DNA of 40,343 bases. It comes from an uncultured Clostridia bacterium. Lineage in GTDB: Bacteria; Bacillota; Clostridia; Oscillospirales; Ruminococcaceae. Shown here piece after piece: positions 7,527 through 15,151 of the stretch. The notes under the pieces are model-generated. The model saw nothing but the letters and a program-made list of their open reading frames with translations, did no database searches and was not told the DNA's origin. The stretch lies in assembly GCA_947627455.1 (NCBI GenBank), contig CANQWC010000021.1:1-40343 (forward strand), given 5' to 3'. The number at the start of each line of letters is the position of its first letter. Position 1 is the stretch's first letter. Made by a program: the position numbers and the translations under genes.

Positions 7527-7888
7527 TAAAAGCGTAAGCGAAACGCAGGAAGGGGAGGAGCAATCCGTTCGGTGAACGGTTGCGACGCGGGGGAACCCTC
7601 GTAGGGGGTGCCCCCGATTTTCGAGCGTTAGCGAGAAAATTTCCAGCCGCCGAGCTTGCGAGGCGGCCAGCACGGAAAGGGTGCGGGGAAACCCTGCAAG
7701 GGTGTCCCCACCGATTTTAATTAAGCCGGTTTAGGGAAACTATCTAAAGTTCAAAAGGTCGCTTTTGTCAGCGTCGTTCTGCAAAGGCTTGCGCCTTTGC
7801 CCGACTATCACGCTAAAACAACAAGGGTGTCCCCGCCAATTTGCCAAACAATATGAGAAATCTTCAACATACCATAGACCCTACCTCT

Positions 7889-9877
7889 TTATCCCCCGCT
7901 CCCCCTCTTTCCTTTCAGCTGGTAATATGTATAATAGTTATAAATATTGAGCACTTCGTCTGCGTAGGCGTCCTCGCGCTCGTTGAAAACGCTGAACCTG
8001 TCGTAATAGCCCCAAGTCGACATCGCGGGGGCGATGCCCTCGGCCTCTTTGATAAGCTGATACTCCTTCGAGAGCGGGATTCCCGCAGCTTCGAGGGTTT
8101 TAAGCCCGAGGAAGTTCGCGCTCGTGACGTTGTAATAGCTGCTTTCAAGCCCCGTGTCATAGTTCGACCAGATCACATATGGCGTTTCAAATCTCGTGAG
8201 ATATGAGTTCACAAAAAGTTCTCTCTGGGGTGCAAGCGCGTCGATAAGCTCAGCCTCGACGTTCGGCTGATGGTCGCCGAAGAAAACGATTATCGTCTTC
8301 TCGTCGACGTTTTCAAAATAGCTGATGAGCTCTTCAAGCGCCTCGTCCGAGTCTTTTATCAGCGAGAGATACTGCTCGGCACGCGGATAATACCCCTCGG
8401 GGCTTTTGATGTGAACATCGGCAACAAAGTCGTCGCCGTCATATTCATAGGTAGAGTGGTTCTGAACCGTCACACCGAAGACAAAGAGCGGGTCGTCGCC
8501 CTTGTTTTCAAACTGGTTGATGACCTCTTTATAGAAGAAGCTGTCGCTGATGAGCGTTCTGATGTATTCAACGTTGTCGCCGAAGCCCTTCTCCCATCTG
8601 TCGGCGCTGACATAAAGCCCCGCCTCGCCTGCGGCCATGTCCTCGCCGCTGATGAAGTCGTCGAAGCCCATGAATTTATATACCGAGTTCCTCTTCCAAC
8701 AGATCTCGTAAAACGGGTGCATCGCGACGGTTTTATAGCCGAATTTGTTGAGGTATGACGCCATCGAATCGACAGGCCCCGTGATGTGCTGCATATAGGC
8801 ATAGCAGCCCGACGGCATATACATCATCGAGAGCCCCGTGAGGAATTCAAACTCGGTATTGCAGGTGCCGCCGCCGAGGACCGAGACAAGGTTTCTTCCG
8901 CTCGGGTAGTCGTACGCAAGGCTGTTGAAGTATTTCATATAGGGCTCGGTGGTGCGAAGCCGCCCAAGGTATGAAAGATCCGAGAAGCTCTCGTTCATTA
9001 TAACGATGATGTTCGGGTATTCGGCGTTTTCGGGCGCGCTCGGCTCGTCGTATTTCGAGAGATAGTCGTTAAGCTTTTGCGCAGAGTAGCCCTCGGGCTG
9101 CTCGAATTTCATTTTTCTTAGGTTGATGTAAAAGTTCAGCGCGGTGCCGTTTACGTTGTTTGTCGACTCGGTGTCGAATGTCGAGGTCGAAAAGCTCTCA
9201 TAGTCGATGTTGTAAATCCCGACCGCCGCAATCGCAAATACTGCCGCCGTGACCGCCGCGACGCAGGGCCTGAGCCACTTTTTGGGGTATTCAAGCCTGA
9301 AATTCATCGCGAGCGCGACAAAGAATATACAGGTCACAAGCCCCGTCAGCATATCTGAGTTGAAGTGCCAGTCTGAGGCGGTCGTGACCTTCATCGCGGT
9401 GGATATCGCGTAAAGATCTGTCGGCACTATCGGCGTTCCGCGAATCAACAAAACTATCTCGTTCGCAAAATTTAAAACCGTCGCAAGTCCGACCGTCAGG
9501 CAGACAGAAAATCTTGTCGACTGAGTGACCAAAAAGAACAAAAGCTGGAAAAACGCGTAGATACAAAGGTTGTAAAGATAGATGCTGTCCGCATATTTCT
9601 GAACCCCGATGATGAGCATGACCGTTTCAAGCGATATCCACGGGCAGAGCAGGAATATCGCCGCCGAAGCAAGCCCCGAGTAAACCTTCGGAAGCCTGAT
9701 TCTGACAGTCAGAATACCCGACATCGCGGTAAAAAGCGCCAAAAAGCGGATTATCGCGAACGTGTCGGGTATTCCGTCGGGTGAAAATGATTCAACGTTA
9801 TAAAGGGCGACGAGCGCCGTCAGAATTATGACGGCGACCCCTGCCCAAAGGCTTTTTCCTCTGCGAAACTCTATCAT
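7889..9877 (-). CDS. LtaS-like membrane sulfatase (phosphoglycerol transferase family)
   Basis: A 662-residue protein with about five N-terminal membrane segments (roughly residues 10-220), then an extracellular alkaline-phosphatase/sulfatase-fold domain (about 280-610). Visible motifs are IIVIMNESFSD (metal ligand region), GGGTCNTEFEFLTG (the Thr is the expected nucleophile), AMHPF, VTVQNHSTY and FFGDHQPN (metal-binding Asp/His). The family transfers glycerol-phosphate or similar groups from lipid donors onto glycolipids or cell-wall glycans. It is the second gene of a leftward operon, 6 bases after the CotH-domain gene. The ribosome binding site at the start is weak. The substrate is not defined: it could make lipoteichoic acid or modify another surface polymer. 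Confidence 0.87.
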   Translation of the reverse strand: MIEFRRGKSLWAGVAVIILTALVALYNVESFSPDGIPDTFAIIRFLALFTAMSGILTVRIRLPKVYSGLASAAIFLLCPWISLETVMLIIGVQKYADSIYLYNLCIYAFFQLLFFLVTQSTRFSVCLTVGLATVLNFANEIVLLIRGTPIVPTDLYAISTAMKVTTASDWHFNSDMLTGLVTCIFFVALAMNFRLEYPKKWLRPCVAAVTAAVFAIAAVGIYNIDYESFSTSTFDTESTNNVNGTALNFYINLRKMKFEQPEGYSAQKLNDYLSKYDEPSAPENAEYPNIIVIMNESFSDLSYLGRLRTTEPYMKYFNSLAYDYPSGRNLVSVLGGGTCNTEFEFLTGLSMMYMPSGCYAYMQHITGPVDSMASYLNKFGYKTVAMHPFYEICWKRNSVYKFMGFDDFISGEDMAAGEAGLYVSADRWEKGFGDNVEYIRTLISDSFFYKEVINQFENKGDDPLFVFGVTVQNHSTYEYDGDDFVADVHIKSPEGYYPRAEQYLSLIKDSDEALEELISYFENVDEKTIIVFFGDHQPNVEAELIDALAPQRELFVNSYLTRFETPYVIWSNYDTGLESSYYNVTSANFLGLKTLEAAGIPLSKEYQLIKEAEGIAPAMSTWGYYDRFSVFNEREDAYADEVLNIYNYYTYYQLKGKRGSGG

Positions 9878-9883
9878 TTTAAA

Positions 9884-12568
9884 TCAGTTTGCCTTCTTTC
9901 TGAAATTTGCCGTGAGCTCGGTTGCGCTCCTCATGTCGAGGGTTATCTTCGCTTCCGAGGATTCAACGCTGCCGCTCCAGCCCGCGAATTCATAGCCCTT
10001 TCGCGGCACCGCCTCGACAGTAATATTATACTTGGGGAAATAATGCCCCTCCCATTTACCGCCTGTAAACTTTAACTGAAGCCCGTTTATCTTAACATAG
10101 CCGCCCGAGGACGGGTCAAGAGATATCTGAAGCTTATTCACCGCCGACGAGCCGAGGCCCATCACGCTCGAGATCTGCTCAGGCATATAGTTATAGCGGT
10201 TTTTAAGCCACTGCTTGAAGTTTTTGACATTTTCCTTGATGCCGTTCTCGCTCTGCCAAAAGATCCATCTTCTGAAATGCTGGCCGATGAACGGCGAATA
10301 CTTGCTGTAATAGGTGTCCATCACCGCGGCGGCGCCGGAGGGGTTGAACGAGACGTTCATGACGTCCTCAAACGCGACGACGAGCATCTTCTTGAAGTCC
10401 TCGCTCTTGAGAAGTGATTTCAGCATCGGGCCGAGGTGGCCGTCGCCCTTTGCAAGCTCTGAAAAGATGTTGAATTTATAGTCTCTTCCGCCGTTATAAA
10501 GGTCCATCGAGAACTCGGTGTCATAGACCATGAAACGCCATCTGCCGTCCTCATAGGGCTTATCCGAGGTCTCCTTCGCGCGCCAGCAGGCCCAGTTTCC
10601 CCAGATCCAGTCTTGGTTGCCGATGTAGATTTCAAGCGCGAGATAGTCGCAGAGGCTCTCCATATCGAAATACTCGCAGGCCTTTTCATAGTTTTCGCGC
10701 TTTGACATGTCGTTCTTCTCGACAAACTGCCTCGCCTCGTCCCAGAGCTTTATATCGCCGTCCTCGCCCTCTTCAAGGCTTCCCGCCTTAATCATCACTG
10801 CGTTGTTGTCGTTGACGCCGAAGTTTTCCTCGATGTAGTGGCTGTCGAGGATTTCGTTGAGGGTATAGATACCCCAGTATTCGCCGTCAAGGAAGCAGAT
10901 ACATAGGTCCGAATCCTGAGTCGCGACATCGAGGCCCGATGCGCAGGCCTGAATCCACGGGTCTTTGAAGAGCATCACAAAGCTGTCGTTGCCGCCGTTG
11001 CGAATCATGAACCGCTTGTATTCGTCGATGAGCTTGCCGCTGTCATAGGCCTTGTTGCCCGCGAAGAGCTCGTATTCAAGCTTCGAGCTGCCGTATTCCT
11101 CTCTCATATAGAACTTGAAGGACTTCTGCTGGCTGTTTCTTGACCAGCCGCCGTGCGCCCTGATGCCGCAGTCCTCGGCAAACTCAAGCGCGCCGTTTCG
11201 GAAGAAATCGACATGAGCCTCGCGCTCCCACTCCCTGCCCCGCTGATTGAAGTTTGCGGGGGTGTTTCCGTCGAGCTCGCCGTTGGGGTTGGCCTTTCGC
11301 CAATCTTTGAAGACATCGCCCGCGACATAGATACCGCTCTTTTCGTTGTAAAGCCCGTCGGGGTCGGTGACAAGCGAAACGACCGTGACGTCCTTATATT
11401 TTTCCGCGATCTTGCTTCCGACGAAGTATGTAGCGGTCGAGACCGCGCTTTTGCGCCCGCTGCTGTCGACCGCGATGGCGCGGATAACCGTGGCCTTTTC
11501 AAACTCTTCGCGAGGGAACTGCTCGGCCGAAGAATCGACGGTGGTGCCGCGCTTATAGGTCAGAACGGCCTTTTCGTTCGAGCGGTCGCTTATCGCGATA
11601 GGCGAAGAATATTTTTCGGAAGCTATTGTCGGGAAGCTTCCGTTTGTGGTATAATAGATTACGGTGTCGGGCTCGGCGGTGAGCGAAAGCTCGAACCCGC
11701 TTGAATAGAACCCGCTTTCGGCGCTCATCTTCGGCGGCGCGACGCGAACCTCGGCGCTCTGAGATGAGTCGTTGCTCTTTCCCGCCGAGGGCTCAAGAAT
11801 TTTCATCGTCTGCGAGCCGTCGGGAATTCGCCCGAAGGTCTCGTCCTCGCCGCAGAGCGGAACGGTGACGCTGTCGGCGGTCTCTCCGCCCTTTGCGGTC
11901 AGGGCGACGGTCTCGCCCTCGGAAATTTTAAAGTTTGTGTGAAGCTCCTTGCCCGACCTGTCCTTGTCGGAGCAGAACACCGTGAGATAGCTCTTCGGCG
12001 GTATCGTGGCGCTCGGGAAGACCCACTTGAACGGCTCGTTCGGGTCGTCTGAAAGCCCCGCGCCCTCAAGGCTGAGTTCGCTGTCGGTCGGGTTGTAAAG
12101 CTCGACCCAATCGGAGGAATCGCCGTCGGAATCGGCAAGGGCCTTTTTATTCTTCGCGCAGATCTCGTTGATAACGACCTTCTCCGCCCCGCCGAGGGTG
12201 ACAGGCTTTGCTTCGGTGGCGGGCGCTTCGGTAGTTGTGACCGTAGTGGTCACGGGCTCGGTCGTCGCGGAGGCGGTCGTCGTGACTGTCGTGACCTCAG
12301 CGGCGGTAGTCGTCACCGTGGCGGCGCTTGTTGCCGCAGTCGTTGAAACGGTCGTAGTTTCGGGGGCGCTGCTCTCACGAGCCGTGGTTTTCGCCTCGGC
12401 AGTTGTCACTTCCGATTCTGCCCCTCCGACAGCTTCAACAGGCTTTTCAGCGCGCTCGCCGAAACGCTTCGGAATTATAGTTATCGCCGCGATAATAACC
12501 GCCGCGGCCGCCATCACCGAAAGAATAACGGCGGCAAGAGTCATGGGGCTGAGCTTTTTGCTGTCCAT
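9884..12568 (-). CDS. CotH-kinase / lamin-tail-domain membrane-anchored protein
   Basis: An 894-residue extracytoplasmic protein with an N-terminal membrane anchor (residues 8-32), a low-complexity Thr/Ala/Val linker (about 40-125), a lamin-tail domain (VVINEICAKNK..., about 133-265), a chitobiase-C-terminal-like domain (VIYYTTNGSFPT, about 270-385), a CotH kinase domain (about 395-770; RAHGGWSRN, YWGIYTLNEILD, FMVYDTEFSMD with the acidic catalytic residues) and a C-terminal InlB-type B-repeat (GYEFAGWSG). CotH in Bacillus phosphorylates spore-coat proteins; related proteins occur on cell surfaces. The start is set at 12568 because AGGAG lies 7 bases before this ATG; the frame itself opens 27 bases earlier. 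It precedes the LtaS-like gene in one operon. The Thr-rich linker suggests exposure outside the cell. The kinase substrate is unknown. Confidence 0.87.
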   Translation of the reverse strand: MDSKKLSPMTLAAVILSVMAAAAVIIAAITIIPKRFGERAEKPVEAVGGAESEVTTAEAKTTARESSAPETTTVSTTAATSAATVTTTAAEVTTVTTTASATTEPVTTTVTTTEAPATEAKPVTLGGAEKVVINEICAKNKKALADSDGDSSDWVELYNPTDSELSLEGAGLSDDPNEPFKWVFPSATIPPKSYLTVFCSDKDRSGKELHTNFKISEGETVALTAKGGETADSVTVPLCGEDETFGRIPDGSQTMKILEPSAGKSNDSSQSAEVRVAPPKMSAESGFYSSGFELSLTAEPDTVIYYTTNGSFPTIASEKYSSPIAISDRSNEKAVLTYKRGTTVDSSAEQFPREEFEKATVIRAIAVDSSGRKSAVSTATYFVGSKIAEKYKDVTVVSLVTDPDGLYNEKSGIYVAGDVFKDWRKANPNGELDGNTPANFNQRGREWEREAHVDFFRNGALEFAEDCGIRAHGGWSRNSQQKSFKFYMREEYGSSKLEYELFAGNKAYDSGKLIDEYKRFMIRNGGNDSFVMLFKDPWIQACASGLDVATQDSDLCICFLDGEYWGIYTLNEILDSHYIEENFGVNDNNAVMIKAGSLEEGEDGDIKLWDEARQFVEKNDMSKRENYEKACEYFDMESLCDYLALEIYIGNQDWIWGNWACWRAKETSDKPYEDGRWRFMVYDTEFSMDLYNGGRDYKFNIFSELAKGDGHLGPMLKSLLKSEDFKKMLVVAFEDVMNVSFNPSGAAAVMDTYYSKYSPFIGQHFRRWIFWQSENGIKENVKNFKQWLKNRYNYMPEQISSVMGLGSSAVNKLQISLDPSSGGYVKINGLQLKFTGGKWEGHYFPKYNITVEAVPRKGYEFAGWSGSVESSEAKITLDMRSATELTANFRKKAN

Positions 12569-12625
12569 AAAATGCTCCTGTCTCAGGGGTTCCAAAGCGA
12601 TTGCTTTGAGCTAACATACATTTGA

Positions 12626-12654
12626 ATTATACTACATTGTCCCGCTGTTTTCAA
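12626..12654 (-). promoter_or_regulatory. Promoter of the CotH-LtaS operon
   Basis: On the minus strand, TTGAAA (12654-12649), a 17-bp spacer and TATAAT (12631-12626). Transcription would begin near 12620, about 50 bases before the ATG at 12568. Confidence 0.75.
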
Positions 12655-12718
12655 TAGAAATCGACGGAAATAATATTAAATTTTGGGGCAGCGCCTGCCC
12701 GAAAGGATTGGTTTTTTG

Positions 12719-13582
12719 ATGAAGAGCAAAGCTTTTGACATTTTCAGGCAAATTCTGTTGTGCGCGATAGGTTCAACGATCTATGCCGCGGCGGTGAGCC
12801 TTTTTCTCGACCCGAACGGAATAGTGCCGGGCGGCTTCACGGGCATCGCGATGATACTCGGAAACTATATTCCCCTGCCAACGGGTACCCTGAGCCTGAT
12901 ACTGAATATTCCGCTTCTCATCGCGGGAATATTCGTGTTCGGGTTTAAATTCCTCGGCACCACGATTTTTTCGGTCGCGGTTTCTTCGCTGATGATGAAC
13001 CTGCTGATGCCCTTCGGCCCGCTCACCGACAACCTTTTGCTCGCCTCTTTGGCGGGCGGCGCGATTATGGCGGTCGGCCTTGAGATTGTGCTTCTTCAGG
13101 GCGCGACAACGGGCGGCACCGACGTCATCGTAAAAATGCTCAGAAAAAAATTCCGCACGATCTCGGCGGGCAGGTTCTTCATCATGACCGACGGGCTGGT
13201 CGTCTTCTGCTCGATGCTCGTCTTTAAAAATATCGACGCGGGCCTTTATGCCGCCATCTGCATCGTTGTTTCGTCTTACCTGATGGACATGATGCTCTAC
13301 GGCCGCGATCAGGCAAAGCTTATCATAATCATCAGCGACAAGCACCGCGAGATCACCGACAGGCTTCTTTCCGAGCTCGACGTCGGCGCAACGCTCCTCG
13401 ACGGCCAAGGCGCCTATTCTGGGAACGAAAAATCGGTGGTCATGTGCGTCGTGAAGAAATGGCTTCTGGGCCGCGCCCTCAAGATAATCAAGAGCGAAGA
13501 CCCGCGCTCCTTCGCGATCGTTTCGACCGCGAACGAGGTATTCGGCGAGGGCTATAAGCCGCACGACGGGGAGCAGATTTGA
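12719..13582 (+). CDS. YitT-family membrane protein
   Basis: A 287-residue integral membrane protein with five to six hydrophobic segments in the first 185 residues and a soluble C-terminal DUF2179 domain (about 195-287; ISDKHREITDRLLSELDVG and AIVSTANEVFGEGY). The conserved YitT segments NGIVPGGFTGIAMILG and GATTGGTDVIVKMLRK are present. The family is widespread in Firmicutes, often in several copies; its biochemical role is not settled. The start at 12719 (MKSKAFDIF) follows AAAGGA about 10 bases upstream; an earlier in-frame ATG at 12683 lacks a ribosome binding site. It is transcribed divergently from the CotH operon and ends at a strong terminator. Confidence 0.88.
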   Translation: MKSKAFDIFRQILLCAIGSTIYAAAVSLFLDPNGIVPGGFTGIAMILGNYIPLPTGTLSLILNIPLLIAGIFVFGFKFLGTTIFSVAVSSLMMNLLMPFGPLTDNLLLASLAGGAIMAVGLEIVLLQGATTGGTDVIVKMLRKKFRTISAGRFFIMTDGLVVFCSMLVFKNIDAGLYAAICIVVSSYLMDMMLYGRDQAKLIIIISDKHREITDRLLSELDVGATLLDGQGAYSGNEKSVVMCVVKKWLLGRALKIIKSEDPRSFAIVSTANEVFGEGYKPHDGEQI

Positions 13583-13591
13583 GGGAAAGAT

Positions 13592-13625
13592 ATACCCCAT
13601 CTCATTAGAGGTGGGGTATCTTTTT
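13592..13625. terminator. Terminator between yitT-like gene and permease
   Basis: ATACCCCATCT (13592-13602) pairs with AGGTGGGGTAT (13609-13619), followed by CTTTTT. It ends the rightward YitT gene. The leftward permease ends at 13627, just before it, and may use it in reverse. Confidence 0.82.
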
Positions 13626-13626
13626 G

Positions 13627-14751
13627 TTACAGTGCCTTGATAAAAAACATAAACGCAAGCATTATCGCCAAAAAGGCGAAGTTGAACGCCGAGAAATATT
13701 CTACATAATACATCGCGTGGTGCGGGTGGTGCTTGGTGTACTCCCTGAAAGTTATCAGCGAGGCAAGCGAGGCGATGAGCGTGCCGATGCCGCCGATGTT
13801 CACGCCGACAAGAAGGTCGGGATAATTTGTCGTGAACTGCGAAAGAAGAATCGCCGAGGGGACGTTGGAGATAAACTGGCAGGAGATGACGCTGTATAAA
13901 AGCGTGCTCTGCTCCAAAAGCGCCGAGAAGAACTCTCTCACCGCGCCGATTCTCGCCATGTTGCCCGCGAAGATGAAGAAGAAAACAAAGGTCAGCAAAA
14001 GCGGGTAGTCGACCATTTTAAGCGCCTTGCGGTCGACGAAAAACAGCACCGCGGGTATCACGATAAGCCCTATCCAATAGGGAATGCCGCGAAAGACTAT
14101 GACTATCGCGAGCGCGAACAGAACAAGATAGAGCGCGGTCTTCTTCGGCTCAAGGCTGAGCTTTTCCTCCTCGAATTTAAGCGGCTCATTCTTCACAAAG
14201 ACAAAGCAGCAGAGCGTTATCAGCGATATCGCGAGGCAAAAGGGCGGCGCCATTATCGTCATGAACTCGCCGACGGGAATGTTGAATTTTGTGTAGAGAT
14301 AGAGGTTCTGCGGGTTTCCGAACGGCGTGAGCATTCCGCCGAGGTTCGCCGCGATGTTCTGCATTATAAACGTGAACGCCATGTATCTGCGCTTTTTTGA
14401 GGCAGACAGCACAAAGTAGCCGAGCGGCAAAAAGGTTAAAAGCGCCATGTCGTTCGCTATCAGCATCGAGCCGATAAAGGTTATGTAAACAAGCGCCAGA
14501 ATGCTCATTCTTGCGGTCTTGAAGGATTCGACGATTTTTTCGGCGAGGACATAGAAGAAGTTTACGTTTTTGAGCGCGCACACCACCGCCAGAACGCAGA
14601 ACAGACAGGTCAGCGTCTTGAAGTCGAAATAGCCGAGATATTCGCGGTCGGGCGGAACTATCACCGAGGTCACTGCCGCCGCGAGAAGCGCAATAAACAT
14701 CACCTTGTTGATCTTAATAAAATTTATGACCGATTCCGATACAGCCTTCAT
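13627..14751 (-). CDS. SLC13/ArsB-like anion permease
   Basis: A 374-residue polytopic membrane protein with about ten hydrophobic segments, belonging to the ion-transporter superfamily (citrate/arsenite/sodium-anion type). The two inverted-repeat hallmark segments are visible: LIANDMALLTFLPLGYFV in the first half and FISNVPSAILLSQFT in the second, each in the position of the re-entrant substrate loop. GGMLTPFGNPQNLYLYTKFN is also typical of the group. It is shorter than most SLC13 members (around 450) but appears complete. The ATG has AAGAGGG about 8 bases upstream. It is a single-gene transcript with its own promoter. The substrate (dicarboxylate, sulfate, arsenite or other anion) cannot be told. 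Confidence 0.83.
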   Translation of the reverse strand: MKAVSESVINFIKINKVMFIALLAAAVTSVIVPPDREYLGYFDFKTLTCLFCVLAVVCALKNVNFFYVLAEKIVESFKTARMSILALVYITFIGSMLIANDMALLTFLPLGYFVLSASKKRRYMAFTFIMQNIAANLGGMLTPFGNPQNLYLYTKFNIPVGEFMTIMAPPFCLAISLITLCCFVFVKNEPLKFEEEKLSLEPKKTALYLVLFALAIVIVFRGIPYWIGLIVIPAVLFFVDRKALKMVDYPLLLTFVFFFIFAGNMARIGAVREFFSALLEQSTLLYSVISCQFISNVPSAILLSQFTTNYPDLLVGVNIGGIGTLIASLASLITFREYTKHHPHHAMYYVEYFSAFNFAFLAIMLAFMFFIKAL

Positions 14752-14789
14752 TTATTATACCCTCTTGATTTATTTCTCAAAACACCGTT

Positions 14790-14818
14790 ATTGTACTACT
14801 TTTGATTCGGAAAATCAA
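14790..14818 (-). promoter_or_regulatory. Promoter of the anion permease
   Basis: On the minus strand, TTGATT (14818-14813), a 17-bp spacer, and TACAAT (14795-14790). The start of transcription would be about 35 bases before the permease ATG. Confidence 0.6.
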
Positions 14819-15079
14819 CACCGAAAGGTCGTTTTTTCAATATTTGTTCTTATTGACGCAAAAAAATGAGTGGCGGCGAGAAATCTCGTTCCAAAGTGAC
14901 AAAATTGATTTATTTTGAGACCGGGGCTTGACATTTTCGGGGGGTATAAAATATATCTTGTTTCCCGATCCTGTTTTTTGAGAATATCTCAGAAGCCGCC
15001 AAAAATGGGCTTTTAGCGGTAAAAGTCCCTTTAAAGCACTGATGCATGCCCTTAAATTCGATATTTTAATTAAAATGTA

Positions 15080-15108
15080 TTGACATTTTCTCAAAAATCG
15101 GGTATAAT
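15080..15108 (+). promoter_or_regulatory. Promoter of the EAL/beta-helix protein
   Basis: TTGACA (15080-15085), a 17-bp spacer and TATAAT (15103-15108), both consensus. A second TTGACA at 14928-14933 lies in the same 400-base gap but has no well-placed -10 box. I see no c-di-GMP riboswitch signature in the remainder of 14819-15079. Confidence 0.8.
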
Positions 15109-15151
15109 TTACTTTGGCTTTTAGTAATTATGCATCATTATAAAGCGTTAA

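Larger units (their letters stand above)
7339..7842 (+). repeat. Mosaic structured repeat, copy 1
   Basis: This convergent gap between the kinase and the LtaS-like gene has no credible gene; it is a chain of hairpins. In order: AAGCCCTTT/AAAGGGCTT (7339-7358), a nested hairpin insert (7369-7452), TCGCGAC/GTCGCGA around CGCA, a 12-bp stem (7497-7526), GCAA-T-CCGTTC/GAACGG-TTGC (7560-7583), a G-rich stem, ATTTTC/GAAAAT (7617-7640), GCCGCC/GGCGGC, a GGGGA/TCCCC stem, and a conserved block with CAGCGTCGTTCTGCAAAGG (7769-7787) and CAAGGGTGTCCCCGCC. The same order occurs at 19296-19742 with different bases but kept pairing. Confidence 0.8.

Noticed and set aside
7339-7842. A CRISPR array in the repeat-rich gap
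   Set aside because: There are no regularly spaced direct repeats; the similarity is between distant copies and consists of hairpins.
14752-15151. A c-di-GMP riboswitch before the EAL gene
   Set aside because: The gap was read for the GEMM core and none was seen; only promoters and A/T-rich sequence.
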